A DNA stretch of 64,000 nucleotides from assembly GCA_003151735.1 (NCBI GenBank), contig PLYI01000026.1:1-64000 (forward strand), written 5' to 3'. Under the pieces are notes generated by a model. That model was not told the origin of the DNA. It did no database searches and saw only the letters and a program-made list of their open reading frames with translations. Every line of letters begins with the position of its first letter. Positions within the stretch are counted from its first letter, which is position 1. Shown one piece after another: positions 44,744 through 53,219 of the stretch. The position numbers and the translations under genes are program-made. The DNA comes from Candidatus Bathyarchaeota archaeon (GTDB lineage: Archaea > Thermoproteota > Bathyarchaeia > Bathyarchaeales > Bathycorpusculaceae).

Positions 44744-45973
44744 CTAGTGACAATTGTTGTTTTCGGGCAGTATCTTCAGTATGCGAAGGACTTTCTTGAA
44801 TTCTTCCTCTTTCAGCGATGCTCTGCGTCCGTTTGCGTACATATCTTTGACTCTATCCACAACTGTAGCGACAGTTTCGTCGTCTGGAACGTTTCCTGAC
44901 AGCTCAGTTATTTTGTGTTTGATTATGCCTTTGCCAGATTGTTTGCCGATGGTTAAGCGCCGTATGTTGCCGACTAGTTCAGGCGGGTAAGGTTCATAGG
45001 TCCATGGGTCGTTGAGGACGCCGTGGGTGTGGATTCCTGATTCATGCGCGAACCCGTAGTCGCCAACGATCGCTTTGTTAGGCGGCACTATGAAACCTGT
45101 TGCTTTGCCAATGTAGTCTGCGGTTGCCTTAAGCTTCTCGGTTTTGCCCTCGTATTTCAAGATGCCATAATGCAAGTACAAGTTTAACAGAACTTTTTCT
45201 GTCTCCGCGTTACCTGCACGTTCGCCAATTCCAAGGTACGTTGTGCTAGCATATACTTTGTCCCAGATGCCTGAGGCAGCCTTAATTGCAGCTATTGTGT
45301 TTTCAACTGCGTTTCCAAAGTCGTCGTGTGCATGCATTTCGATTGCGCCGATGCGAGTTTCCTTCTTGATGGCAACTACTTTAGCCGGGATGCCGTTGGG
45401 CAGAGGAGCTTGAGGGTCAGATAATCCGATGCCGACAGTGTCGCATATGCGGTAACATTCTGCGCCAGCATCCGCAACAGCGTTGATGAAGCGTTTTTCA
45501 AAGTTCCAGTCTGCTCGGGTGCTGTCTTCGCCATGAACGAAAGTTCTTAAACCGCACGTCTTAGCTGCATACTCAGTTACGTCAACTACGTTGGCTAAGA
45601 TTTGCTCTTGGGTTTTTTCTGGCCATTTAGCCTTGAAATGTATGTCTGAAACGGGATGTGAGATGCCAACTTCTTGGAGTCCGCACTGGACGGCGCTATC
45701 GATGTCTTCTTTGACGGCTCTGCACCAGCCTGCAACTCGTAAATCAAGATGTAAGTCCCCGATTAGTTTGGCGGCTTTTTTGTCTGGTTCTTGGTAGTGA
45801 AATAATTCGATTCTTTCGACTCCTATTTCGTTGAGTAGCTGTGCGATTTTTGCGGCGTCTTTGGGTCCTGCGGCTAAGCCTGGCATCTGGATGCCGTCGC
45901 GAAGTGTGGTGTCATCTAGGATTGGTTCCGTTTTTAGGGGGTGAAGTTTGAAATAGAAGTCTTTTATATCCAT
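44744..45973 (-). CDS. Homocitrate/2-isopropylmalate synthase-family enzyme (possible Re-citrate synthase)
   Basis: A 409-residue enzyme of the DRE-TIM metallolyase superfamily that condenses acetyl-CoA with a 2-oxo acid. Seen: LDDTTLRDGIQMPGLA (D-R-E/metal region), CDTVGIGLSDPQ, EMHAHDDFGNAVENTIAA (His-x-His metal site), GIGERAGNAETE and the C-terminal HESGIHTHGVLNDP. There is no C-terminal allosteric domain as in full LeuA. The sequence could be homocitrate synthase, a coenzyme-B-type AksA, citramalate synthase or the Re-type citrate synthase known in some anaerobes; motifs do not separate these. It is monocistronic. A TCA-type role is conceivable because malate dehydrogenase is also in the window. 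Confidence 0.8.
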   Translation of the reverse strand: MDIKDFYFKLHPLKTEPILDDTTLRDGIQMPGLAAGPKDAAKIAQLLNEIGVERIELFHYQEPDKKAAKLIGDLHLDLRVAGWCRAVKEDIDSAVQCGLQEVGISHPVSDIHFKAKWPEKTQEQILANVVDVTEYAAKTCGLRTFVHGEDSTRADWNFEKRFINAVADAGAECYRICDTVGIGLSDPQAPLPNGIPAKVVAIKKETRIGAIEMHAHDDFGNAVENTIAAIKAASGIWDKVYASTTYLGIGERAGNAETEKVLLNLYLHYGILKYEGKTEKLKATADYIGKATGFIVPPNKAIVGDYGFAHESGIHTHGVLNDPWTYEPYPPELVGNIRRLTIGKQSGKGIIKHKITELSGNVPDDETVATVVDRVKDMYANGRRASLKEEEFKKVLRILKILPENNNCH

Positions 45974-46099
45974 TTATGCTCTTCTCTGTCTTGTTTTATT
46001 TTATTCTGATGTACTTTTGTAATGGTAAATAACGCTTGAATGTAATTGATAAACGTTGCTCCATACTTTTTGTAAATTTGTCCAACGGTATACGTGACC

Positions 46100-46129
46100 T
46101 TAAAACAAAATTACTTGTCATTAGACAAG
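46100..46129 (-). terminator. Hairpin-plus-T terminator-like element after the rnp2 operon
   Basis: On the minus strand a perfect stem (CTTGTC, loop TAAT, GACAAG; 46114-46129) is followed by a T-rich stretch (AATTTTGTTTT), 20 bases past the rnp2 stop. Confidence 0.45.
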
Positions 46130-46148
46130 CATAAACTTTACATTCAAA

Positions 46149-46463
46149 CTAGCCAATACTAGAATAAAGCGCCTTCAACGTCCCAGAAACGGCCAAAGCA
46201 TGCATCGACCCCGTCTTACCAGCCACAGCAGTAACCGCAGCCAACGAAGCCCGCACAATCGGCAAAGAAGCAAGCGAAGTACGAATAACAAAAATTTTGC
46301 GTTCCCCATCAAAATTAATCAAAGCCAAACCCGTCAAACTTGCCCCCACTTCACCATACAACTTTGTCACGGACCCCCAAACCGCATCCATAAACTCCCG
46401 CTCACTTGGCAAACCCTCGTACTCTAGTTGCAGAGCAAGGTAACGGCGTTTAACACGTTTCAA
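46149..46463 (-). CDS. rnp2: Ribonuclease P protein component 2 (Pop5)
   Basis: A 104-residue Pop5/Rpp14-family protein. The start MKRVKRRYLALQLEYE and middle GSVTKLYGEVGASLTGLAL match archaeal Rnp2, which pairs with Rnp3 to activate the catalytic RNA of RNase P. It overlaps the end of rnp3 by four bases, and it is the last gene of the eL15-eL13-COG1325-rnp3-rnp2 run, an order seen in other TACK archaea. Confidence 0.88.
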   Translation of the reverse strand: MKRVKRRYLALQLEYEGLPSEREFMDAVWGSVTKLYGEVGASLTGLALINFDGERKIFVIRTSLASLPIVRASLAAVTAVAGKTGSMHALAVSGTLKALYSSIG

Positions 46464-47194
46464 ACTGATTTGCCCTCCTTAACTACGGATATGCCTGGCG
46501 CAATAAACCTTGAACTAAGCTTCTCTCGGTTACGTAGAACAACCGCGGCAGGATTGGTGGAAACAGCGTCTAAAGCATGCTCCTCATCTAACCCGAACAA
46601 ATAAGCTAAACTCGCCAAATCCCTTGGCTTACGCAGCAAATTCTCCTCGCCGACACCGCTTGAAACAACAACAGGCACATGGAACTCAAGTGCAACAGCA
46701 ACTTCACGGCGTAAACTCGAAAGCAACCTGACTCGGGCTGGGCCTTCCATAACGAGCAGGGGTTTAACGTCAACCTCTAAAGCCGCTAAACTGCAGCTGG
46801 CAAGTTCAGCTTCAGCTCGATCAAAAAACCGTTTATGGTAATCAAGACTTGGAAAATTCAAAAGGTCAACACGTCTGTCTTTGGCGGCTTGGCGTGCAAC
46901 CTCTTTAGAATCGCAAACTATGCATATGACTTCGAATTGTCGCCTGAACTTGCGTAGAAAACGCATCAGGTCTTCTTGGGTTCGAGGTTTAAAATCTGCA
47001 CGTAAAACAAAGTCTAAGCCAAGTTTGGTGCATGCGGCTTTGAGTGCCGCTACTTCAGTTTCTTGCAATCCAGAGGTGAATGGAATACTGATGTAATGGT
47101 GGCCCAGTTGGGCGGCTTTAGTGATTAGGCGTTGCGTTGCCTGTTGGTCTTTGGGGTTAATGTGCAAATGTAAATCGGCGAAGGTTCGGGTCAT
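46460..47194 (-). CDS. rnp3: Ribonuclease P protein component 3 (Rpp30)
   Basis: A 244-residue TIM-barrel protein of the Rpp30 family (FADLHLHINPKD at the start, DLLNFPSLDYHKRFFDRAEA in the middle, EFHVPVVVSSGV and RKPRDLASLAYLFGL towards the end). It forms a heterotetramer with Pop5 to support tRNA 5' end maturation. It overlaps COG1325 by four bases upstream and rnp2 by four bases downstream, indicating tight translational coupling. Confidence 0.9.
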   Translation of the reverse strand: MTRTFADLHLHINPKDQQATQRLITKAAQLGHHYISIPFTSGLQETEVAALKAACTKLGLDFVLRADFKPRTQEDLMRFLRKFRRQFEVICIVCDSKEVARQAAKDRRVDLLNFPSLDYHKRFFDRAEAELASCSLAALEVDVKPLLVMEGPARVRLLSSLRREVAVALEFHVPVVVSSGVGEENLLRKPRDLASLAYLFGLDEEHALDAVSTNPAAVVLRNREKLSSRFIAPGISVVKEGKSV

Positions 47195-47637
47195 GTTAGC
47201 AACCCAGTTTGCTTGGAAATCTCTGTTATTTCCTGTGCAGTTTTGTTTTTGAAGTGGATTTTAAGGTGGATAGGGTCATTTTGAGAAAACTTTAATGCTC
47301 CTAAAAAGGCAGATTGCTTGTCGAAGCGGAGGTAAAGGTTGCCTTTTTCAAGATGCAGTTTGAGGCAGCGGTTTAACTCTTCCTTATCCAGCGCACCAAG
47401 CTCTTTGCCAAATTTTTCCAATGTTTTGGGCAAAAGTTTTTTGTCTGTTAGTTTAGAGGTAAAAAGAATAATGGGGTTTCCATGATGCCCCGTGCAGTTG
47501 GTTTTTTCGAAAACAAGGGGGTCCGACAGTTCCGCTGGCAATAGGTTGCGTACGGCTGTTTGGACTTTACTTGGGTCTTCGGTTGCGTGTGCGAAGACCC
47601 TTATATCTATGTAGGCTATTGGCGGTTTAGCAGACAT
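47191..47637 (-). CDS. COG1325 RNA-binding protein (exosome-associated family)
   Basis: A 148-residue archaeal protein of the COG1325/PF01877 family. Typical features: YIDIRVFAHATEDPSKVQTA, TNCTGHHGNPIILFTSKL and LYLRFDKQSAFLGAL. Structures of the family resemble ribosomal L5-like RNA-binding folds; a link to the exosome or to ribosome biogenesis is proposed from gene neighbourhood. It sits between eL13 and rnp3. Confidence 0.85.
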   Translation of the reverse strand: MSAKPPIAYIDIRVFAHATEDPSKVQTAVRNLLPAELSDPLVFEKTNCTGHHGNPIILFTSKLTDKKLLPKTLEKFGKELGALDKEELNRCLKLHLEKGNLYLRFDKQSAFLGALKFSQNDPIHLKIHFKNKTAQEITEISKQTGLLT

Positions 47638-47670
47638 TAGGCACCGGATTTGTGTTGTGTATTTGGGCTT

Positions 47671-47910
47671 TTAGCTTTTTTGTTTGAATGTTGGCTTTGG
47701 TTTTTTGGTTTGCGGGGTTGCTTTGGCGTGTGCTTTGATGCAGTCTACGTTTTCTTGGTGGGTGGATTTGCGTTTTACGTCAACGCGTAACCCGATTTGT
47801 TTGGCTTGCTGCTTGTTTACGCCTGCTTCTTTGAGTTCGTTGGGGCTAAAGCCTTGGCCGATGCTTTTTTTGCCGTTTTGTTTTGTTATGACGATTTTAA
47901 GGTGATGCAT
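47671..47910 (-). CDS. rpl13e: Ribosomal protein eL13 (short archaeal form)
   Basis: A 79-residue basic protein matching the archaeal L13e core: GQGFSPNELKEAGVNKQQAK and IGLRVDVKRKSTHQENV. The short length is typical for TACK archaea, where eL13 is present, and this supports the lineage assignment. Its ATG overlaps the stop region of eL15 by one base, so they are translated from one message. Confidence 0.83.
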   Translation of the reverse strand: MHHLKIVITKQNGKKSIGQGFSPNELKEAGVNKQQAKQIGLRVDVKRKSTHQENVDCIKAHAKATPQTKKPKPTFKQKS

Positions 47911-48518
47911 TATTTGCCTCCTTTCAGTTGGTGGTCGCCGTGGCGTCCTGTGTTGCCGACTCTGTGGCTTGGACGAGCTTTCTCTGAGCCTCTGCCGCGG
48001 TGGTGAAGTCCCCTTACGTTTTTACCTGCGCTTGTCATGCTGCGGAAGACTCTGCTGGCATGCTGTGGTTCCGCTATCCAGCCGACATCTTTGTCAGTTT
48101 TTATGGTTGGCGCGTTAGGGTCAAGAAGTATAACTTCAAACCATTTGTGTTTGCCGTCTTCGCCTACCCAGTAACTGTTTAAAACTTCTAGGTTGGGGAA
48201 TCTTTTGGCGGTTCGTTCCTCTGCGATTAATCGGATGCTTTTTCCCGGTTTAAATTTGGCAACACCCATACGTTTGGGGCGTCGTCCTGACCGAGGACGT
48301 AGTTTTCTTAATCCTCCTCTGCGGACTTTTGCTCGGGCAACTACGAAGCCTTGTTTTGCTTTGTAGCCGAGTTTTCTTGCGCGGTCGAGTCTTGTAGGGT
48401 GCTCGATGCGTAAAACTGTTGGTTGTTTGCGCCACTGCACTAAGCGTTGGCGCATGAGTTCTTCAACGAAGCTTTTTTCGGGCTGAGCCCATTCTTCTGC
48501 TATGTATTTATATGCCAT
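47910..48518 (-). CDS. rpl15e: Ribosomal protein eL15
   Basis: A 202-residue highly basic large-subunit protein: [56 protein letters not shown], and closing [17 protein letters not shown]. The length and motifs are those of archaeal L15e. GGAG lies about 10 bases before the ATG. It is the first gene of the RNA-processing operon running to 46149. Confidence 0.93.
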   Translation of the reverse strand: MAYKYIAEEWAQPEKSFVEELMRQRLVQWRKQPTVLRIEHPTRLDRARKLGYKAKQGFVVARAKVRRGGLRKLRPRSGRRPKRMGVAKFKPGKSIRLIAEERTAKRFPNLEVLNSYWVGEDGKHKWFEVILLDPNAPTIKTDKDVGWIAEPQHASRVFRSMTSAGKNVRGLHHRGRGSEKARPSHRVGNTGRHGDHQLKGGK

Positions 48519-48558
48519 CTAAATTTTTCTCCTACGTGTATTGTTTGCTTACGGTTCA

Positions 48559-48596
48559 GTCCCGAAGGACCACATCCCAACGGACACGGTTGTCCG
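48559..48596. other. Two small perfect hairpins upstream of eL15
   Basis: GTCC-CGAA-GGAC (48559-48570) and CGGACA-CGGT-TGTCCG (48581-48596) lie 41-78 bases upstream of the eL15 start and could be in its 5' leader on the minus strand. An ORF on the plus strand (48541-48771, 76 residues) covers them but resembles nothing known. The rest of 48600-49021 shows nothing firm. Confidence 0.4.
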
Positions 48597-49021
48597 CCTG
48601 CAATTTCACATCAAAGGTGCCTGCAATGAAATAAACCTTTCCAGCGGAACAGGTGGTTTAGGCGAGTTAGGTTTCATAGATTGGTTACGTGATGACCGCC
48701 CGCCATGGTTAAACACTGAATTTCGGCATATTAATGCGCTTGTTTTTAACCAATCAGACCTCTCCCTATAGGTTTCTGCAATGAGTTTCTATTGGGATCC
48801 AAATATGAACCAAATATGAATGTGAATGCCAGTTACACGTGTTCCCGATCCTTGTAGGCAGACATCGCTCAGGCTGCATCGTATTTATGGGCTAAGTTCC
48901 TTGTATCGGCAGGCAGGAATTTGAACAAATGCACAGTTAACCACGGTTTGTTGTCTTATTATTGAAATTTAGGCTCTTAAAACCATAATTTATTGAACAA
49001 ACAGATAATTTTTTATCTAAC

Positions 49022-49345
49022 ATGCAGCTAATACTGTCATGGAGAAAGGTAATGGAGAAATCTTGGATGATAGTTCAAGAACCAATACCTCACTGGAACA
49101 ATTTTACTGTCCCAGAGCTAAAAGAGATTCTGGAACATTGTAGAGCATTGGAGAGACTGGGGATTCCCCAAGACGAAGAAATGATTACCGCAATTGAAAG
49201 AGACATCAAAATGCGAGAGAAGAAAATAAGCACGCTTCGCGTTTGCTTTGAACCGAAACACACAAAAATAAAACAGCAAACAGAAAACCGAATCAATAAC
49301 AAAAAGCAACAACCACAAAGCATCATATTGGAACAAACGGCCTAA
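49022..49345 (+). CDS. Small hypothetical protein
   Basis: A 107-residue ORF; ATG 49052 (MEKSWMIVQEPIPHW) is a likely alternative start. The middle (PELKEILEHCRALERLGIPQ) is helical and well formed; the C-terminal 40 residues are Lys/Gln/Asn-rich and probably disordered. No known domain or signal peptide. It is convergent with the fibrillarin gene. Supported mainly by composition and reading-frame length. Confidence 0.45.
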   Translation: MQLILSWRKVMEKSWMIVQEPIPHWNNFTVPELKEILEHCRALERLGIPQDEEMITAIERDIKMREKKISTLRVCFEPKHTKIKQQTENRINNKKQQPQSIILEQTA

Positions 49346-49397
49346 CAGACGGAAACACTATTCTGTAATTCCAATGCTCGCTGATTCTTTCCAAAAA

Positions 49398-50096
49398 TCA
49401 TAGGTGTTGCGCTACAATCATGGCGTGTGCTTTATCGTAGGGTTCTAAATCGACGATTTCTTTAACGTCAAAGCCTCTGTTTCTTAAAATGTTGGCTTCC
49501 TGCCGATAAACCGCGTTAGGCTCCATAGTTACATCGATGCTCTGCGATTTGCATGCCAGCATTACCCAGCCTTGTGGTTTGAGGAAAACATCTGCGTTGT
49601 CAGCCAGCAGCTTTGCCTGTTCAGGCTGCGCCACGTCACAGTAGATTGAGTCAACCTTGCCTGAAATGAACATGGCGTATCGCTCGGGCATTCGGGCGTC
49701 TTCCAGCATAGGTGAAATGTTTGTTCGGTAAGCTGCAACGTTGTTAACTAAATCCCTAATGGAACGCTGCGCAAATTCAACGCAGTAAACATGCCCAGCA
49801 TCACCGACGATGTCTGAGACATGGCTGGGAGTGGTTCCTGAAGCAGCCCCCAAATACAGCACTTTAAAGCCCGGTTCAACAGGAACGTTTTGGACGCCTT
49901 TAATGATGGCTCCTGCAAGTTTGCTGCGGAAAGCGTCCCAAACACGGTATTCAACATACTTGAATTTGAAAAGTCGTTCGCCGTAAACTCTCAATCCGGG
50001 GGTTAGGTTTTTTGTAGCGAGGCGTTGTGCACCGTCTTCAAGCATTACTTGGTATATTTCTTTGAATTTTGGGTGCGGTTTAACTTTCAGGTGCAC
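49398..50096 (-). CDS. flpA: Fibrillarin-like rRNA 2'-O-methyltransferase
   Basis: A 232-residue SAM-dependent methyltransferase, catalytic subunit of box C/D ribonucleoproteins. Seen: KPHPKFKEIYQVMLEDG, LATKNLTPGLRVYGERLF, motif I VLYLGAASGTTPSHVSDIVG, VYCVEFAQRS, and LKPQGWVMLACKSQSIDV. The frame is open a further 70 codons upstream, inside the Nop5 Gly-rich tail, but the family N-terminus starts at GTG 50096 (V-H-L-K-V-K-P-H). It therefore overlaps nop5 by 17 bases. Nop5 is directly upstream, the usual pairing. Confidence 0.9.
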   Translation of the reverse strand: MHLKVKPHPKFKEIYQVMLEDGAQRLATKNLTPGLRVYGERLFKFKYVEYRVWDAFRSKLAGAIIKGVQNVPVEPGFKVLYLGAASGTTPSHVSDIVGDAGHVYCVEFAQRSIRDLVNNVAAYRTNISPMLEDARMPERYAMFISGKVDSIYCDVAQPEQAKLLADNADVFLKPQGWVMLACKSQSIDVTMEPNAVYRQEANILRNRGFDVKEIVDLEPYDKAHAMIVAQHL

Positions 50097-51498
50097 GTCT
50101 TTCTGGTCCCCGATTTGGACCGCCGCCGCCTCCGCCGCGTCGATCGCCTCTATCTCGTCCGCCGCCATAACTGAAGTTGCGGCCTCCTCCACCGCCACCG
50201 TGTCGTGGAGGTCTTGGACCTCGGTCGCCGCCGCCAAAGTTTTTACCACCGCCCCTGAATCCGCCTCGATCGTCTCTTCGTGGAGGTCGTTGTTCTCTGC
50301 GTTCAAATGACCCTTCAGGTCTCGGTTTGGATTCTTTTGGCGCTGGCGGTTCCTTGTATTTTACGTGGATTTCTTCTATGCGTTTGTTAATGTCTGCTTT
50401 CAGTTTGTCTCCGATGTAGTGTCCTTGTCCGAAAGCGTCTGCTCTGGCTGCGATGGCAAGTTTGCCTGCGATGACTCTTGCTATTTTTCCCCGTTGCCAT
50501 CTTTTCGCGTCATGGAGTAGGGTGTGTTGGAAGATTAAGCCGTGTTTTGGTGGTCGGGCTCCTGTTTTTAGGCTGCGGAAGAGTGCTTTTTCTGCGCCTA
50601 TGACTTGTATGGTGCTTGCTGGTCTCATAGCCAAGTTCTGTAGGCTTCCAGCCATGGCGATTAAGCGTGCTCCGAGAAGGGCTCCTGCAACTGTGCGTAC
50701 GTTAGGCGCCAACTCCTCCATGGTGCGGTCAACATAGTCTTCCATGTTCTTGCGTAGCAAATAGAAATCAAGCACATCCTTAGCCAAGGCTTGAATCATC
50801 TCTAAGTCGGCTTCTGCAATGTCTGCGCCCATGGATGATTCAGCTGCTTTTGCAACAAGTTGCGTTCGTTCTTTTGGAATGTTTTCTTTCTCCAAATTCT
50901 CAACCGAAAAGTTTTCTCTGTCGCCCAAGTTCACAACGAGTCGTGAGTAAGTTTCATGTTTCTCAACTAGACGGTCAAGTTCAGGGAAATAGACGCCGTA
51001 CCATTCGCGGAGTCTGCCCATGAAGAGGTTGACGGTTTGGTCTAAACTGTCGAGTGTTTGAATGGCTTGGGCAACGATTAAATCGCGTTTTCCAGAGGCG
51101 CCCTTAATTCTTAATTTTGCAAGTTCCAAGCTGACACTGCGGTTCCAAACGCTGAGTTCTTGCTCGTCTTTAGCAAAGCCTGATTCAATTGCCACTTCAC
51201 CCATCCGTGAATGCAAAACTGCGATTTCCGCTGGCTTAGCTACTTCAACGGGTATTTTCATCTTTTTCTGAGCTTCCTCTGCCAATTTGGCGGATTCAAA
51301 AACAAACGTGTCGTAACCTACGCTTGCAAGAAGTGAGATTAGCGATGACATTTGATCTGATAATTTTCCAGACTCGGTTTTAAGCAGGTTTTTTGCTGCG
51401 TCCTGCGCCTTTTTTGGAAACAGAGCTTTTTCAACTAAGCCGTTGTTTTCGTCGAAGGCTGCTACACCGAAGGGAAATTGAACTATGAATATTTTCAT
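50080..51498 (-). CDS. nop5: Nop5/Nop56 box C/D RNP core protein with RGG-rich tail
   Basis: A 472-residue protein. After an N-terminal domain that binds fibrillarin, a coiled coil follows (about 130-260), then the Nop domain with MAGSLQNLAMRPASTIQVIG and TGARPPKHGLIFQH, which binds L7Ae-RNA. Residues 388-472 are an extra tail rich in Gly and Arg (GGFRGGGKNFGGGDRGPRPP) with repeated RGG/GGR. Archaeal Nop5 proteins usually end in a short Lys-rich stretch instead; RGG/GAR domains are typical of eukaryotic fibrillarin and nucleolin. The tail's coding sequence contains the fibrillarin start. Confidence 0.9.
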   Translation of the reverse strand: MKIFIVQFPFGVAAFDENNGLVEKALFPKKAQDAAKNLLKTESGKLSDQMSSLISLLASVGYDTFVFESAKLAEEAQKKMKIPVEVAKPAEIAVLHSRMGEVAIESGFAKDEQELSVWNRSVSLELAKLRIKGASGKRDLIVAQAIQTLDSLDQTVNLFMGRLREWYGVYFPELDRLVEKHETYSRLVVNLGDRENFSVENLEKENIPKERTQLVAKAAESSMGADIAEADLEMIQALAKDVLDFYLLRKNMEDYVDRTMEELAPNVRTVAGALLGARLIAMAGSLQNLAMRPASTIQVIGAEKALFRSLKTGARPPKHGLIFQHTLLHDAKRWQRGKIARVIAGKLAIAARADAFGQGHYIGDKLKADINKRIEEIHVKYKEPPAPKESKPRPEGSFERREQRPPRRDDRGGFRGGGKNFGGGDRGPRPPRHGGGGGGRNFSYGGGRDRGDRRGGGGGGPNRGPERRAPES

Positions 51499-51661
51499 TT
51501 TCTTGGCCCCAATAAACTATGTATTGTCACTACATTGTCTTAATAAATCGTTTCGTTGCATCCAATCAAAAAACCGCATTTTCCATGCTACGGAACCTAT
51601 TTTCAGGGAGTCAGGATATTTGCAGAAAAGTAAATTCCCAAAAAACCCATGCCGTTGAATG

Positions 51662-52112
51662 TTACATCGCCTGTTTTCTTCTGTGTGCTATTACCGCCAC
51701 CATGGTCACTAGAAGTACGATTGCGACAATGGCTGCAGAGAACTCAGGAATTGTAGGCGTTGGAGTTGAGACTGGGGTTGGTATGGGGGTTGGCGAAGAA
51801 GTAGTTTGCGACAGTGTTGAAGGAAATCATGTTTTGGTTAGTTCCCCGCGCTTGCAGCGTTCCATTAACCAGTATGTAAAAGCCGTTGAGGTTCACTGTG
51901 ACTCCGGGCTCTATTGTTAAGGTAACTCCGTTGTTCACTAAAATGTTGCCTGTAATGTTATAAGGGCTGTTTGCAAGCGTCCAGGTGGTATCGCTACCAA
52001 TTATTCCGCCAAAACTTACGCCTTGAGCTAAGCCGACCTCAAGGTTGTAAAACAAAAACAATCCACTAGACAACAGAAAGATCAGCAAAACAGTAAAAAG
52101 CGTTTTCTGCAA
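51662..52112 (-). pseudogene. Truncated, frameshifted PEF-CTERM surface protein
   Basis: The first part (52112 down to 51744, 122 residues) has a signal helix (LFTVLLIFLLSSGLFLFY) and the same motif order as 20878-22170: IGSDTTWTLANSPYNITGN, TIEPGVTVNLNGF, LVNGTLQARG. It then runs out of frame. In the next frame the stalk and anchor follow: TSSPTPIPTPVSTPTPTIPE then F, a helix (AIVAIVLLVTMVAVIA) and HRRKQAM, stop at 51662. The long beta-helix middle of the paralogue is absent. This points to an internal deletion that also broke the frame. Confidence 0.7.
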
Positions 52113-52277
52113 CTTAAAACACTAATAAGGATAAGTCAGTTTGCCCTAAAAAACGTTCATAAGCCTTTATGTTTTTTTCGGTTGACTTTATCTGATAGAG
52201 CAGATGAGGCCGAACTTTTTCAGGTTGATTTGTATTCTCGGTTTCAAAAAAGTTAATACGAACAGCCTATAAATTAG

Positions 52278-53219
52278 TTGAAAACAAGGATGCGACAAGA
52301 GATATCCGCTGACAAATTGGGCTTGACCGATTCCAAACAAAAGAAAAGAAGCGATAAAGTAGTGACCATTGGGCTCATCCAAACATATGTTTCAGAAAAC
52401 ATAGCGGAAAACATGGCAAAAACCGCGGAGAAGATTGAGGAAGCCGCAAAAAAAGGCGCCCAAATCATCTGTCTCCAAGAACTCTACAGAACAAGATATT
52501 TTCCGCAACAACAAAACCAGAATGTTAAAGACTTGGCTGAGATTATTCCTGGAGAATCCACCAAACTGTTTTCTGAACTCGCGAAAAAACACAGGATAGT
52601 CCTCATTGCACCTTTGTTTGAGAAAGCCAAAAACGGGAAATTCTACAATTCAGCCGTAGTAATCGGTTCAAACGGCGAAATCTTGGGCACTTACCGTAAA
52701 GCCCACATCCCACAAGATCCATACTTCTACGAAAAAGACTATTTTGTGGCAGGAGACACGGACTACCCTGTTTTCCAGACAGGTTTCGCCCGCATTGGCG
52801 TGCTCATCTGCTACGACCAATGGTTCCCTGAACCCGCCCGAATAAACGCGTTGAGCGGCGCAGAAATCATTTTTTACCCAACCGCCATCGGCTACGTTAA
52901 AGGCTGCACTTCAGCGGACGGCGACTGGCATGACGCTTGGAAAACCGTTCAACGCGCCCACGCAATCGCAAACGGAGTCCACGTTGCCGCAGTTAACCGC
53001 GTCGGTGAGGAAGGGGAATTGGAGTTTTGGGGCGGCTCATTTGTCTGTGATTCTTTCGGCAAAGTCCTTAGGGAAGCGAGCACAACAAAAGAGGAAGTAG
53101 TAATCGCTCAAATTGATTTGAGCGAAAATAAGAGAATTCAGGATGGATGGGGTTTTCTGAGGAATCGTCGCCCCGACACTTACAATCCGCTCACAAAAAG
53201 AGGCGCCGGCGATGAGTAG
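52278..53219 (+). CDS. aguB: N-carbamoylputrescine amidase
   Basis: A 313-residue nitrilase-superfamily amidohydrolase that turns N-carbamoylputrescine into putrescine. The catalytic triad is visible: Glu in ICLQELYRTRYFPQ, Lys in YRKAHIPQDPYFYEKDYF, Cys in GVLICYDQWFPEPARINAL. Its ending (DGWGFLRNRRPDTY) is typical. The start is uncertain: TTG 52278, ATG 52290 or an internal GTG in VVTIGLIQTYVSEN; most relatives begin near the last. It overlaps aguA by 8 bases, giving the agmatine-to-putrescine pathway. Confidence 0.9.
   Translation: MKTRMRQEISADKLGLTDSKQKKRSDKVVTIGLIQTYVSENIAENMAKTAEKIEEAAKKGAQIICLQELYRTRYFPQQQNQNVKDLAEIIPGESTKLFSELAKKHRIVLIAPLFEKAKNGKFYNSAVVIGSNGEILGTYRKAHIPQDPYFYEKDYFVAGDTDYPVFQTGFARIGVLICYDQWFPEPARINALSGAEIIFYPTAIGYVKGCTSADGDWHDAWKTVQRAHAIANGVHVAAVNRVGEEGELEFWGGSFVCDSFGKVLREASTTKEEVVIAQIDLSENKRIQDGWGFLRNRRPDTYNPLTKRGAGDE

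Noticed and set aside
48689-48719. Box C/D-like pair GTGATGA ... CTGA
   Set aside because: The 20-base spacing and absence of clear C' and D' partners do not fit an archaeal C/D sRNA well; chance match likely.
48541-48771. 76-residue plus-strand ORF upstream of eL15
   Set aside because: No recognisable motif, no ribosome-binding site, and it covers the two hairpins; not supported as a gene.
48905-48930. tRNA T-loop-like sequence (GTTCAAATTCC on the minus strand)
   Set aside because: The flanking bases do not form a T stem and no cloverleaf could be built.
49398-50306. 302-residue reading of fibrillarin
   Set aside because: The extra N-terminal 70 codons are the other-frame shadow of the Nop5 Gly/Arg-rich tail; family N-terminus begins at GTG 50096.
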